DNA from: Actinobacteria bacterium casp-actino5
Lineage (GTDB): Bacteria; Actinomycetota; Acidimicrobiia; Acidimicrobiales; Ilumatobacteraceae
Length of the DNA stretch: 49,024 bases
Direction: 5' to 3'
Assembly (NCBI GenBank): GCA_001510385.1
Contig: LFFE01000029.1
Span: 1 to 49,024 of the forward strand
Part shown: one piece after another, positions 24,168 to 31,513 of the stretch
Position numbering within the stretch: the stretch's first letter is position 1
How the letters are laid out: every line of letters begins with the position of its first letter
The notes under the pieces: model-generated
Told to the model about the DNA's origin: nothing
The model's database searches: none
Seen by the model: the letters and a program-made list of their open reading frames with translations, nothing else
Program-made: the position numbers and the translations under genes

Positions 24168-25409
24168 ATGCCAAGTTCACCTGACGCTGAACGCCTTATG
24201 CGTTCAATTCTTCACATTGACATGAATGCGTTCTTTGTGTCGGTTGAGCTTCTTGACCGCCCCGACCTCGTTGGCCTGCCGGTTGTGGTGGGGGCAAGTT
24301 CCAATCGAGGAGTCGTCGCTGCCGCATCGTATGAGGCCCGAAGGTTTGGTGTTCGGTCAGCGATGTCAGGGGCGGAGGCAAAGCGTCGATGCCCCGACCT
24401 GATTGCTCTCCCTCCGGATCATCGCAAGTACAGCGCCATGAGTGCCCGGGTGAGAGATATTTTTGATCAACACACAGACTTTGTGGAGCCCTTGGCGCTC
24501 GACGAAGCTTTTCTTGATGTCACGATTCCGGCCCCGACTCTCGACCGTGCAGCCGAGTTAGCTCGTCACGTTCGGCAGCAGATTTTTGACGAACTTGGTC
24601 TTGGTAGTTCTGTCGGTGTGGCGACGAACAAGTTCATCGCAAAATTGGCATCAGTCGATGCAAAACCCGTTGCATCCTCCACCGGAGTTCAGCCTGGCCC
24701 CGGGGTGGTGGTCGTCGCGGCAGGCGAGGAGTTCGACTACGTCCAACGACTGGAAGTGGGACGCCTCTGGGGTGTCGGTCCGAAATCTCGGGAAAAACTG
24801 GGCAAGGTCGGTATCCGAACAGTGCCAGATGTGACGTTGATGCCGCGGGAAGTCCTTCGATCACAGGTCGGCGAGGCACTGACAGATCAGCTCATCGAGC
24901 TGGCGAATGGTCGTGATAATCGTCCGGTTGTGCCTGACCGAGAAGCGAAGTCAATTGGGCATGAGGAGACGTTTGGGGTTGACCTCTCCGACGTTGAGGT
25001 GCTTCATGCAGAACTCGTTCGAATGATCGACATCGTGGCCGGGCGCGTCCGTTCTGGGGTGGGCGGCGCTCGAAGCTGGTCAATCAAGGTTCGTCGCAAT
25101 GATTTTACGACGGTCACGCGATCGCGGACATGGGGTCACCCAATTGCTTCAGTATCAGAGATTGTCCCCGCTTTGGATGCGTTACTTGAAAACGCTGTTG
25201 CTGGTCACCCTGTCAGGCTTCTTGGTGTGAGTGCTTCCGGGTTTGGCGCTCCGAACGAGCAACTCAATCTTTTCTCGGATGCAGGAATTGAGCGAGGTCG
25301 CCGTGACAAGGCTGTCGATGATGTGAGGGAGCGATTTGGTGGTGACGCAATACGTCTTGCAGGATCAATAAAATCAACTGATCGTGATATTCCTCCGACC
25401 AGGCGTTGA
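24168..25409 (+). CDS. dinB: DNA polymerase IV (Y-family)
   Basis: 413 aa from ATG 24168 (in-frame ATG at 24198 starts right at RSILHIDMN and is possible). It copies past damaged bases. Motifs: LHIDMNAFFVSVE with the first metal Asp, ALDEAFLDVT with the Asp-Glu pair, GVATNKFIAKLAS, and the HhH element WGVGPKSREKLGKVGI. Near the C-terminus EQLNLF (residues 364-369) is a sliding-clamp-binding motif, so the protein can reach the replication fork. It is divergent from a small membrane protein and may be SOS-controlled, but no SOS box was recognised in the 61-bp gap. Confidence 0.94.
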   Translation: MPSSPDAERLMRSILHIDMNAFFVSVELLDRPDLVGLPVVVGASSNRGVVAAASYEARRFGVRSAMSGAEAKRRCPDLIALPPDHRKYSAMSARVRDIFDQHTDFVEPLALDEAFLDVTIPAPTLDRAAELARHVRQQIFDELGLGSSVGVATNKFIAKLASVDAKPVASSTGVQPGPGVVVVAAGEEFDYVQRLEVGRLWGVGPKSREKLGKVGIRTVPDVTLMPREVLRSQVGEALTDQLIELANGRDNRPVVPDREAKSIGHEETFGVDLSDVEVLHAELVRMIDIVAGRVRSGVGGARSWSIKVRRNDFTTVTRSRTWGHPIASVSEIVPALDALLENAVAGHPVRLLGVSASGFGAPNEQLNLFSDAGIERGRRDKAVDDVRERFGGDAIRLAGSIKSTDRDIPPTRR

Positions 25410-25473
25410 GTCATGGCTCATTGCGTGCGAGACTGTAGCGGACGTCATCAACTAATGACTGGAATGAGACCCG

Positions 25474-25791
25474 ATGCCACTTTCTGAAGACGAACAGCGA
25501 ATTTTGCGTCAGATCGAGCAAGAACTCAAGCAAGATCCGTCGTTCTCCGAGCGAGGCGTGGCGTTGTCGCGACGTAGGCTCGTCATGTCGATTCTTGGCG
25601 CGTCGATCGGAATCGTCGCAACGGTGCTCTCGCTGGCGGTGAGTTTCATTCTGTCGTTCATCATTTTTGTTGGCGTGGTCGTGCTCGGAGTGGTTGCGGC
25701 AAACGAGATCGCAGTCTTGGGCCGCGAGCAATTGAGCAGTGCATCGATGTCCTCGTGGGCTGCTGCTGCCCGGGCGCGCCGGCAAGGCTGA
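25474..25791 (+). CDS. DUF3040 membrane protein
   Basis: 105 aa. The start MPLSEDEQRILRQIEQELKQ is the DUF3040 signature, followed by RRRLV and two adjacent membrane segments at about residues 40-60 and 62-82, and a C-terminal helix ending ARARRQG. These proteins are found in Actinobacteria, often a few genes upstream of mraZ as here. Function unknown. It ends six bases before the next gene. Confidence 0.9.
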   Translation: MPLSEDEQRILRQIEQELKQDPSFSERGVALSRRRLVMSILGASIGIVATVLSLAVSFILSFIIFVGVVVLGVVAANEIAVLGREQLSSASMSSWAAAARARRQG

Positions 25792-25797
25792 CCTTTA

Positions 25798-26673
25798 ATG
25801 GGTGATGAGAGATCGTCGACAGATTTTGTTGACGTTCGAATGGTAATCGACCTCGGTGAACGCCACCTAGCGGTTGGCATGATCGATGCGGATGGAAATG
25901 TCGGGGTTCGTGACAGAGTTGTTACGCCTCCGAGAGATCGCGATGTCGCTCTTACCCGTCTTGTCCACCGAGTGCTCGCTGCAACCCCGGCCGAGCAGCA
26001 GCCAGTGCTGTGCGCAGTAACCGGTCCTGGACCAGTTGATGAACAATTAGGGGGTTTTGCGCCTCTGGGTGATAACGACTGGAACGGCTTGCCGGTGCGG
26101 GATGCAATCTCAGAAGTTGTTGGTTGTTCTGTCATTCTCGAGAGCACCGGAAGGGGATATGCGCTTGCAGCTTGTGATGGCGGCTCAGTCATCGGTGTGC
26201 ACTTAGGCGACTACGTCGATGGGGGGATTGTCGTTGATGGGCGGTTGTTGTCAGGCGAACGAGCGTCAGCTGGTGAATTCGCTCATCTCGGTATCGAACC
26301 TGATGGACGTCCTTGCCGCTGCGGTATAGCGGGATGTCTTGATGCTTATGCCGGTGTTCGCAGCATCGAGGCGTCGACTGGTCGAGGGCTTGTCTCGACC
26401 CCAGCTTCCTTGATTGCGCAATCCGGAATGATGGTGGCGAGAGCATGTGCCTCGCTTGCAGCAATGATGGACATCCATCGAATACGAATTGGCGGAGTCG
26501 TTGTCGAGGCGTTTCGTCAAGCGTTTATCGAGTCGATTCACCAGGAACTTTCTGAACGTACACGCTTGACTCACCTGACTGACCTAGATGTAGCGGCGGC
26601 GCAGTTCCATGTGTTGGCTGGCGCATCGGCAGTGGCGCTTGCCGCAGGAACGATTGAATCCTCAGCGGTCTAG
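25798..26673 (+). CDS. degenerate ROK-fold protein, likely pseudokinase
   Basis: 291 aa. The ROK zinc region is intact: SAGEFAHLGIEPDG (160-163 EFAH) followed by CRCGIAGCLDAYAG (Cys173, 175, 180), and HLGDYVDGGIVVDGRLLSGE aligns with the GTGIGGG segment. However the ATP phosphate loop DxGGT is DLGERH (18-23), and the catalytic NDAN motif is replaced by ESTGRG (115-120), so the catalytic Asp is absent. It therefore probably cannot phosphorylate sugar, but it may bind sugar or act as a regulator. No DNA-binding helix-turn-helix is present, unlike ROK repressors. It is close behind the DUF3040 gene, six bases away, and not frameshifted. Confidence 0.8.
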   Translation: MGDERSSTDFVDVRMVIDLGERHLAVGMIDADGNVGVRDRVVTPPRDRDVALTRLVHRVLAATPAEQQPVLCAVTGPGPVDEQLGGFAPLGDNDWNGLPVRDAISEVVGCSVILESTGRGYALAACDGGSVIGVHLGDYVDGGIVVDGRLLSGERASAGEFAHLGIEPDGRPCRCGIAGCLDAYAGVRSIEASTGRGLVSTPASLIAQSGMMVARACASLAAMMDIHRIRIGGVVVEAFRQAFIESIHQELSERTRLTHLTDLDVAAAQFHVLAGASAVALAAGTIESSAV

Positions 26674-26714
26674 TCGCTTTGCCTCTCCGCTACACCGCGA
26701 AGCCATGCAGTCGC

Positions 26715-26720
26715 TACGAT
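26715..26720 (+). promoter_or_regulatory. -10-like hexamer TACGAT before acyl-CoA dehydrogenase
   Basis: TACGAT ends seven bases before ATG 26728, with no ribosome binding site between, fitting a leaderless transcript. The same hexamer precedes glpD and the NYN gene. Confidence 0.5.
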
Positions 26721-26727
26721 TCTGCCC

Positions 26728-27948
26728 ATGCTTCCTGTGTACGACGTTGATGCCGATGCCTATCGCGCGAAGGTGAAATCCTTTCTCGCTGACAAATTGC
26801 CAAGTGGCTTCCGTGGAATCGGAACCTTAGAAGGCGACGAAGTCACCGAGTTTGTGACTGATTGGCGAAAGACCCTCTATGAATCTGGGTATCTCGCTCC
26901 CGGTTGGCCGCAGAAATATGGTGGGGGAGGACTCTCGGCGTTGGAGCAAGTCATCCTTGCCGAGGAGTTTGCTCTGGCCGGCGTTCCGACAGGTGGACCG
27001 AACGACACCTTCGGTATCCAGATGCTCGGCAACACCCTTCTCATCATGGGCAGTGAGGAGCAACGTGAGTATTACCTTCCGCGAGTGCTCTCGGGTGAGG
27101 ACACGTGGTGTCAGGGTTACTCGGAGCCAAATGCTGGATCAGATCTCGGAAACGTTGGACTGAAGGCGCAACTCGATGGTGACCAATGGGTCCTGAATGG
27201 ACAGAAAATCTGGACTTCGGCAGGACACTTGGCCGATCATATTTTCACCCTTGCTCGTACTGACCCAGACGCTCCAAAGCACAAGGGGATTTCATTCCTA
27301 CTTGTAGATATGCGTCAACCAGGTGTGGAAGTCCGTCCGATCAAGATGCTCAACGGAGACTCCGAATTCAACGAAGTGTTCTACACCGACGCAGTTTGTC
27401 CAAAAGACAATGTCGTTGGCGGAGTCAACAATGGGTGGGCAGTCGCAATGACGCTTCTCGGTTTTGAGCGTGGCGAGTCAGCCGCAACGATGCCCATTCG
27501 CTTCCAAGCTGAGATTGATCGCTTATTGATGCTTGCTGCCGAGCGGGGATTGACGAAGGATCCTGTCATTCGTCAAGAACTCATGAATGCCTATGGCAAG
27601 GTGCAGATCATGCGCTACAACGGTATGCGAGTACTCACTCAATTCTTGAAAGGGCATCACCCTGGACCGGATGCGGCGATCTCGAAGTTGTACTGGAGCG
27701 AGTATCACCTCATCTTGACGGAACTCTCAACGAAGATCCTCGGTGCAGAAGCAATGACCCCGACCGGTCGCCGGCCCTCTTCATCATTCCAAACCGATGA
27801 CACCGGGGCTCCGAACTCATCCGCATCTTGGGTGGGAACATTCCTGGCTGCTCGTGCGGGCACGATTTACGCCGGTTCGTCCCAGGTTCAGCGCAACATC
27901 ATCGGAGAAATGGTTCTTGGTCTGCCGAAGGAGCCCCGCCCAGCGTGA
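26728..27948 (+). CDS. acyl-CoA dehydrogenase
   Basis: 406 aa. It introduces a double bond into an acyl-CoA thioester using FAD. Family motifs: AEEFALAGVPTGG, WCQGYSEPNAGSDLG (FAD/substrate), VLNGQKIWTSAGHLADH, LLGFERGESAA and TIYAGSSQVQRNIIGE near the end. The canonical catalytic Glu of the IYEGT motif is Ala here, as in several subfamilies whose base lies elsewhere, and the usual SEVQR/SEIQR is SQVQR. A substrate cannot be assigned. A 91-aa gene starts inside its stop codon (GTGA). Confidence 0.93.
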   Translation: MLPVYDVDADAYRAKVKSFLADKLPSGFRGIGTLEGDEVTEFVTDWRKTLYESGYLAPGWPQKYGGGGLSALEQVILAEEFALAGVPTGGPNDTFGIQMLGNTLLIMGSEEQREYYLPRVLSGEDTWCQGYSEPNAGSDLGNVGLKAQLDGDQWVLNGQKIWTSAGHLADHIFTLARTDPDAPKHKGISFLLVDMRQPGVEVRPIKMLNGDSEFNEVFYTDAVCPKDNVVGGVNNGWAVAMTLLGFERGESAATMPIRFQAEIDRLLMLAAERGLTKDPVIRQELMNAYGKVQIMRYNGMRVLTQFLKGHHPGPDAAISKLYWSEYHLILTELSTKILGAEAMTPTGRRPSSSFQTDDTGAPNSSASWVGTFLAARAGTIYAGSSQVQRNIIGEMVLGLPKEPRPA

Positions 27949-28220
27949 GTGGTTCGATAGCGAGAACGAGGTTCGTACTCGCAGTCGTGATTGCAGTCGG
28001 TCGACGGCCCTCATTGTGGGTCATCGCTATCCGCCAGATGCTCCTGCTCGCTCCTCGGGGATGGATCCGTCGTTTTCCATTTCTTCCTCTTCCGTCTCAG
28101 GACTACCTCGCATTTAGGTCGGTCACGCAGTACGGAAAAGGTGATCACCCTCCCAGGCCGCAAGATGTGGTGGAATATTTGACGTGGTGTGCTCAGATGC
28201 GACGAATCGCAAGCGAATGA
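27945..28220 (+). CDS. small basic protein, conserved-looking, unknown function
   Basis: 91 aa from GTG 27945, which overlaps the acyl-CoA dehydrogenase stop (GTGA). The sequence holds RRPSLWVIAIRQMLLLAPRGW, then WIRRFPFLPLPSQDYLAFR and a C-terminal PQDVVEYLTWCAQMRR. This order of a Trp-rich basic helix, PFLPLP, YLxFR and a final helix ending in WC is one I associate with short actinobacterial hypothetical proteins. No signal peptide; one weakly hydrophobic helix. It is followed 26 bases later by the HNH gene. Function unknown. Confidence 0.75.
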   Translation: MSGSIARTRFVLAVVIAVGRRPSLWVIAIRQMLLLAPRGWIRRFPFLPLPSQDYLAFRSVTQYGKGDHPPRPQDVVEYLTWCAQMRRIASE

Positions 28221-28246
28221 TTCGTCGGAACGTCAAGGCGTAGGCG

Positions 28247-28744
28247 ATGAGAAACGTGCTCGTGCTGAATGCAAGTTTCGAGCCGCTGAGTGTCGTGTCT
28301 GCGCGACGAGCAACATGTTTAGTTCTTGCTGAAAAAGCTGAAATTATTGAGTCTGGCGACGAGTTCGTGAGATCACCTTCGGTATCTATTGAGATTCCGC
28401 TCGTTGTGAGATTGCGCTACATGGTGAAAGCCCCTCGTCAACGTCGAGCCGTGTTGTCGCGGCGCGCGGTGTTCGCTCGTGACGATGATGAGTGTCAGTA
28501 CTGCGGTGGCCATGCTGACTCGATCGATCATGTCATCCCGCGATCGCGTGGCGGTTCACATAGTTGGGAAAATCTTGTGGCAGCGTGCAAGCCATGCAAC
28601 CTGGCCAAGCGTGATCGCACTCCTGAAGAGGCCGGAATGTTCTTGAAGCGTCCATCGGTCGCGCCGAAGTCTCCGGCGTGGGTGGTGGTGGGAGTCTCGC
28701 GGATGCCTTCAGCGTGGCGGGCATACCTTCCGGTTGCAAGTTGA
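28247..28744 (+). CDS. HNH endonuclease family protein
   Basis: 165 aa. The N-terminal ~70 residues (NVLVLNASFEPLSVVSARRA) are typical of actinobacterial HNH proteins found beside housekeeping genes. The HNH core has a zinc site CQYCGG and CKPCN, and the catalytic part is DSIDHVIPRSRGGSHSWENL (His-Asn-His type). A cleavage target is not known. Its stop overlaps the TTG start of the next gene (TTGA), so the two are coupled. Confidence 0.92.
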   Translation: MRNVLVLNASFEPLSVVSARRATCLVLAEKAEIIESGDEFVRSPSVSIEIPLVVRLRYMVKAPRQRRAVLSRRAVFARDDDECQYCGGHADSIDHVIPRSRGGSHSWENLVAACKPCNLAKRDRTPEEAGMFLKRPSVAPKSPAWVVVGVSRMPSAWRAYLPVAS

Positions 28745-29403
28745 AGACGGAGTCGCTGCACCGAAGAGCGCCTGCTGGAGACTTGCATGCAGTCGCGCCT
28801 ATTTGGCGGGGAGGTGTTCGTGTCGTGCATTGCGTTCCAACGGCCACAGCCCTTGTGCTTGGCTCTCGACAATCTGGCGACATCCTCAATCAGTTTTCGA
28901 TTGATGAGCATGGGCTTGAGGTGGTTCGTCGTCGCTCTGGCGGAGGAGCGGTTCTTGTAGACCCAGAAGACTCGGTGTGGGTCGATATAGAAGTAGGTGT
29001 TGATGATCCCCGATACCTCGCTGACCCGATAGCGATGATGGCGACGGTGGGGCAGTGGTGGATGACGGCGTTGCGGGCGCTTGGATGTTGCCCGCCGGAT
29101 ATCTGGCAATACGAAGGGGCGATGGAATGCGATGCAGGAGGTGACCTCCTTTGTTTCGCGGGCCGGGCGCACGGAGAGCTCTTGGTAGGTCATTCGAAGC
29201 TTGTCGGGTTAAGTCAACGCAGAACACGTGATGGTGCTCGGGTTCAGGGCCAAATTCATTTTGAGGATCCAACTGACGTGTTGCTGGGTGCGCTGAAGGC
29301 GCCACCCGCGGTAATAGTCCGAAGGCCAGCGCTAATCGAGCCTCGTTGTCGAGACATCGTTGCATCTGAACTGCACGCTGCTCTGGTGACCGCTGTTCGC
29401 TGA
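28741..29403 (+). CDS. lipoate-protein-ligase-like (BPL/LplA/LipB fold)
   Basis: 220 aa from TTG 28741, overlapping the HNH stop (TTGA); an in-frame ATG at 28678 lies deep inside the HNH gene and is unlikely. It belongs to the lipoate/biotin ligase fold: VVRRRSGGGAVLVD (the RRxSGGGAV loop) and the lysine-bearing segment HSKLVGLSQRRTRDGARVQ, which corresponds to the catalytic Lys region of LplA. Likely attaches lipoate or another acyl group to a carrier protein. The substrate is not certain, and no lipA or lipB is nearby. It ends 270 bases before mraZ and is followed by a terminator. Confidence 0.8.
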   Translation: MKTESLHRRAPAGDLHAVAPIWRGGVRVVHCVPTATALVLGSRQSGDILNQFSIDEHGLEVVRRRSGGGAVLVDPEDSVWVDIEVGVDDPRYLADPIAMMATVGQWWMTALRALGCCPPDIWQYEGAMECDAGGDLLCFAGRAHGELLVGHSKLVGLSQRRTRDGARVQGQIHFEDPTDVLLGALKAPPAVIVRRPALIEPRCRDIVASELHAALVTAVR

Positions 29404-29466
29404 ACGTCGTTCACCCCGCAAGTTACTGCGGGTTGATTCATCTGATTGGTCAGCAGCGGGTTGACT

Positions 29467-29499
29467 GCTGTCGCTTCGTTGGACTGACAGCGATTTTTT
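29467..29499 (+). terminator. Rho-independent terminator before the division cluster
   Basis: GCTGTC at 29467-29472 pairs with GACAGC at 29486-29491 across a 13-base loop, followed by GATTTTTT (six T at 29494-29499). It would end transcripts reading from the lipoate-ligase-like gene before the mraZ promoter. A second hairpin at 29415-29432 (CCCGCA/TGCGGG) has no T-run. Confidence 0.6.
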
Positions 29500-29570
29500 G
29501 GATCGCCGCACGCTTTTCAATCGTTGAGAAACTCTACGAATTCACCCTGCAGGGCACATCTGGAGACTTT

Positions 29571-29610
29571 TGGTGGGAAATGGTTGATATTGGTGTAAAT
29601 AGGTGAAATA
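29571..29610 (+). promoter_or_regulatory. MraZ-type operator: four 10-bp-spaced repeats
   Basis: Four consecutive 10-bp units begin TGGTG, TGGTT, TGGTG and AGGTG, each followed by five A/T-rich bases. MraZ is known to bind short direct repeats of TGG-type boxes one helical turn apart upstream of its own gene, so this array is the probable autoregulatory operator of the dcw cluster. It lies 67-106 bases upstream of mraZ. Confidence 0.8.
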
Positions 29611-29612
29611 CT
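29584..29612 (+). promoter_or_regulatory. sigma-70-type promoter of the mraZ cluster
   Basis: -35 TTGATA (29584-29589) and -10 AATACT (29607-29612) with 17-bp spacing match the consensus 5/6 and 4/6. The promoter overlaps the MraZ repeats, so bound MraZ would block polymerase. The leader to mraZ would be about 58 bases. Confidence 0.65.
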
Positions 29613-29676
29613 TGTGACGCTCGTGAGAAACCGCAACTCATGAGCCGAGGCGGAGCGGAACGAAAGGGAGGGGAAG

Positions 29677-30099
29677 ATGTTTGTCGGCGTATACGACCGC
29701 AGCATCGACGACAACGGTCGTCTTGGCCTTCCCGCACCATTCCGTGCCGAACTTGGTGACCGTTGTTACGCAACCCTGGATCCTCAGGGATGTATCTCCC
29801 TCCGGACGGTCGCCGTATTCGAAACTGAAGCCAACGACGTCATTGAAGCGGTGAAGTCAGGTAATGCGACTCCAACCCAACGACGATTTGTTGCGACCCA
29901 GACGGTCTCAGTCTCGGTTGACAAACAAGGCCGACTCACACTTGACGACAAGGCGAGAGAATTCGCCGGCCTGAAAGGTGGCGAGCAGGTGATGGTCGTT
30001 GGAAACCTCAACTCCATCGAAGTGTGGAGACCATCGCGTTATGAGACGATCGAAGCAGAGGACTTGCATGAGGCGAATCCTCGGGTGTGGCAGGACTGA
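29677..30099 (+). CDS. mraZ: transcriptional regulator MraZ
   Basis: 140 aa, first gene of the division/cell-wall cluster. Two SpoVT/AbrB-type DNA-binding domains: MFVGVYDRSIDDNGRLGLPA and VSVDKQGRLTLDDKAREFAG. The family forms ring-shaped oligomers that repress the dcw promoter. A strong ribosome site (AAGGGAGGGG) precedes the ATG. The four-repeat operator upstream supports autoregulation. Its stop shares one base with the rsmH start (TGATG). Confidence 0.97.
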   Translation: MFVGVYDRSIDDNGRLGLPAPFRAELGDRCYATLDPQGCISLRTVAVFETEANDVIEAVKSGNATPTQRRFVATQTVSVSVDKQGRLTLDDKAREFAGLKGGEQVMVVGNLNSIEVWRPSRYETIEAEDLHEANPRVWQD

Positions 30100-31055
30100 T
30101 GTCGGTGGCTGACGCAGATCGTGCGACGTTCTCTCACGACCCAGTGATGCGAGAAGAGATCGTTGGTGTATTCGCTGATGTTCCTCCCGGCACCATTCTC
30201 GATGCCACCCTCGGCGGTGGGGGACACTCTGAGGCGCTACTTGAGTCGCGTGATGACCTCGACATCATTGGTCTTGACCGCGACCCGGATGCGATAGAGG
30301 CGGCTACCGATCGCCTTGAGCGATTTGGAGCTCGATTCCGTACGACGATGCGTCGATATGACGACATTGACGGTGGGTTGGCTGATCATGGTGTCGAACG
30401 GTTAAGTGGCGCACTGTTTGATCTCGGAGTGTCGTCATATCAACTTGATGAAGGCAGCCGAGGGTTCAGTTACCGCCACGACGGTCCTCTCGATATGCGG
30501 ATGGGTCCCGATGCCTCGTGGACAGCGGACGATGTTGTGAACGGATACGACGTTCGGAGGCTGGCCGATGTCATCAAACGATATGGCGAAGAAAGATTTG
30601 CTTCGCGTATTGCTACGGCAATCGTTGCGGCCCGCCCCATCGAAACAACGAATCAGTTGGCCGAAGTGATCGTTGCAGCAATTCCTGCCCCAGCGCGTCG
30701 CACCGGCGGGCACCCAGCAAAGCGGACCTTTCAGGCTATTCGGATCGAAGTCAATGGTGAGCTCGAAGCTCTCCCACTCGCAATCGATGCAGCGATTGAC
30801 CGTGTCGTGACTGGTGGGCGAGTGGCAGTGCTGTCGTACCACTCTGGAGAGGACCGTATTGTGAAACAGCGGATGATCGCTGCATCCGATCGATGCGAGT
30901 GCCCACCAGAATTGCCGTGTATCTGTGGCGCTGTTCAGACCGTTCGTATCGTCCGGAAAGTTGCTAAGAAGCCTTCAGCCTCGGAGATGGAACGCAATCG
31001 GCGGTCAACTTCTGCACGCCTTCGTGTCGTTGAGCGGATCGCAGAGGAATCCTGA
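30099..31055 (+). CDS. rsmH: 16S rRNA (cytosine-N4)-methyltransferase
   Basis: 318 aa from ATG 30099, overlapping the mraZ stop (TGATG); a start four codons earlier is possible. RsmH (MraW) methylates C1402 of 16S rRNA using SAM. Motifs: HDPVMREEIV, LDATLGGGGHSEALLE (SAM loop), GLDRDPDAIEAA, FDLGVSSYQLDEGSRGFSY (conserved) and VLSYHSGEDRIVKQ near the end. Two C-terminal Cys groups (CECPPELPCICG) are as expected. It overlaps ftsL (TGATG). Confidence 0.97.
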   Translation: MSVADADRATFSHDPVMREEIVGVFADVPPGTILDATLGGGGHSEALLESRDDLDIIGLDRDPDAIEAATDRLERFGARFRTTMRRYDDIDGGLADHGVERLSGALFDLGVSSYQLDEGSRGFSYRHDGPLDMRMGPDASWTADDVVNGYDVRRLADVIKRYGEERFASRIATAIVAARPIETTNQLAEVIVAAIPAPARRTGGHPAKRTFQAIRIEVNGELEALPLAIDAAIDRVVTGGRVAVLSYHSGEDRIVKQRMIAASDRCECPPELPCICGAVQTVRIVRKVAKKPSASEMERNRRSTSARLRVVERIAEES

Positions 31056-31513
31056 TGGCAATTGCTCTTCGGAAACCGGTACATCGGTCAACGGTTTCTC
31101 GACCTCCTGCGCTTCGAGTGGTCGAAATTCGTCGCCGTATGACGCGCCTTGTTGTATTCACCGCCACGGTGGTAGCGGTCGGTCTTGGCATGCTTGCGGT
31201 GATCCACACGCAGATCGCATCGCGTCAAACCGTCATCGACCAACTCGACCGTGCCGTTGCTGAGCAGAACGATCGCTTTGACACGCTTCGTGCCGTTCGC
31301 GCAGAACTGCGGGCCCCAGTGCGTCTTGACCAGCGAGCACGCGAACTAGGAATGGCTCCGGCAGTTGACAGCAGTTTTCTCTCGGTTGACCCCCTCGTGC
31401 TCGCAATGGCGATGGCTGCAACTAGCGGTGGAGACAGTGTTTCTGACGTTCCTGATTACTTAGGCCCTCTGGACCAATTTCGGATGGTCAAGATTATGAA
31501 TGGGCTGGACTAA
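31055..31513 (+). CDS. ftsL: FtsL-like cell division protein
   Basis: 152 aa with a basic cytoplasmic N-terminus, one membrane helix at about residues 31-50 and an extracytoplasmic heptad-like stretch (TVIDQLDRAVAEQNDRFDTL) ending with LDQRARELGMAPA. This and its place between rsmH and ftsI identify it as FtsL/divisome linker despite low sequence conservation. The last ~40 residues are low-complexity and unusually long. It overlaps both neighbours by one base (TGATG, TAATG). Confidence 0.85.
   Translation: MAIALRKPVHRSTVSRPPALRVVEIRRRMTRLVVFTATVVAVGLGMLAVIHTQIASRQTVIDQLDRAVAEQNDRFDTLRAVRAELRAPVRLDQRARELGMAPAVDSSFLSVDPLVLAMAMAATSGGDSVSDVPDYLGPLDQFRMVKIMNGLD

Noticed and set aside
28528-29193. 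Minus-strand open frame across the HNH and lipoate-ligase-like genes
   Set aside because: It covers two clearly recognisable plus-strand genes and has no domain of its own.
29415-29432. CCCGCA/TGCGGG hairpin as terminator
   Set aside because: No T-run follows; the hairpin at 29467-29499 has one and is a better terminator.
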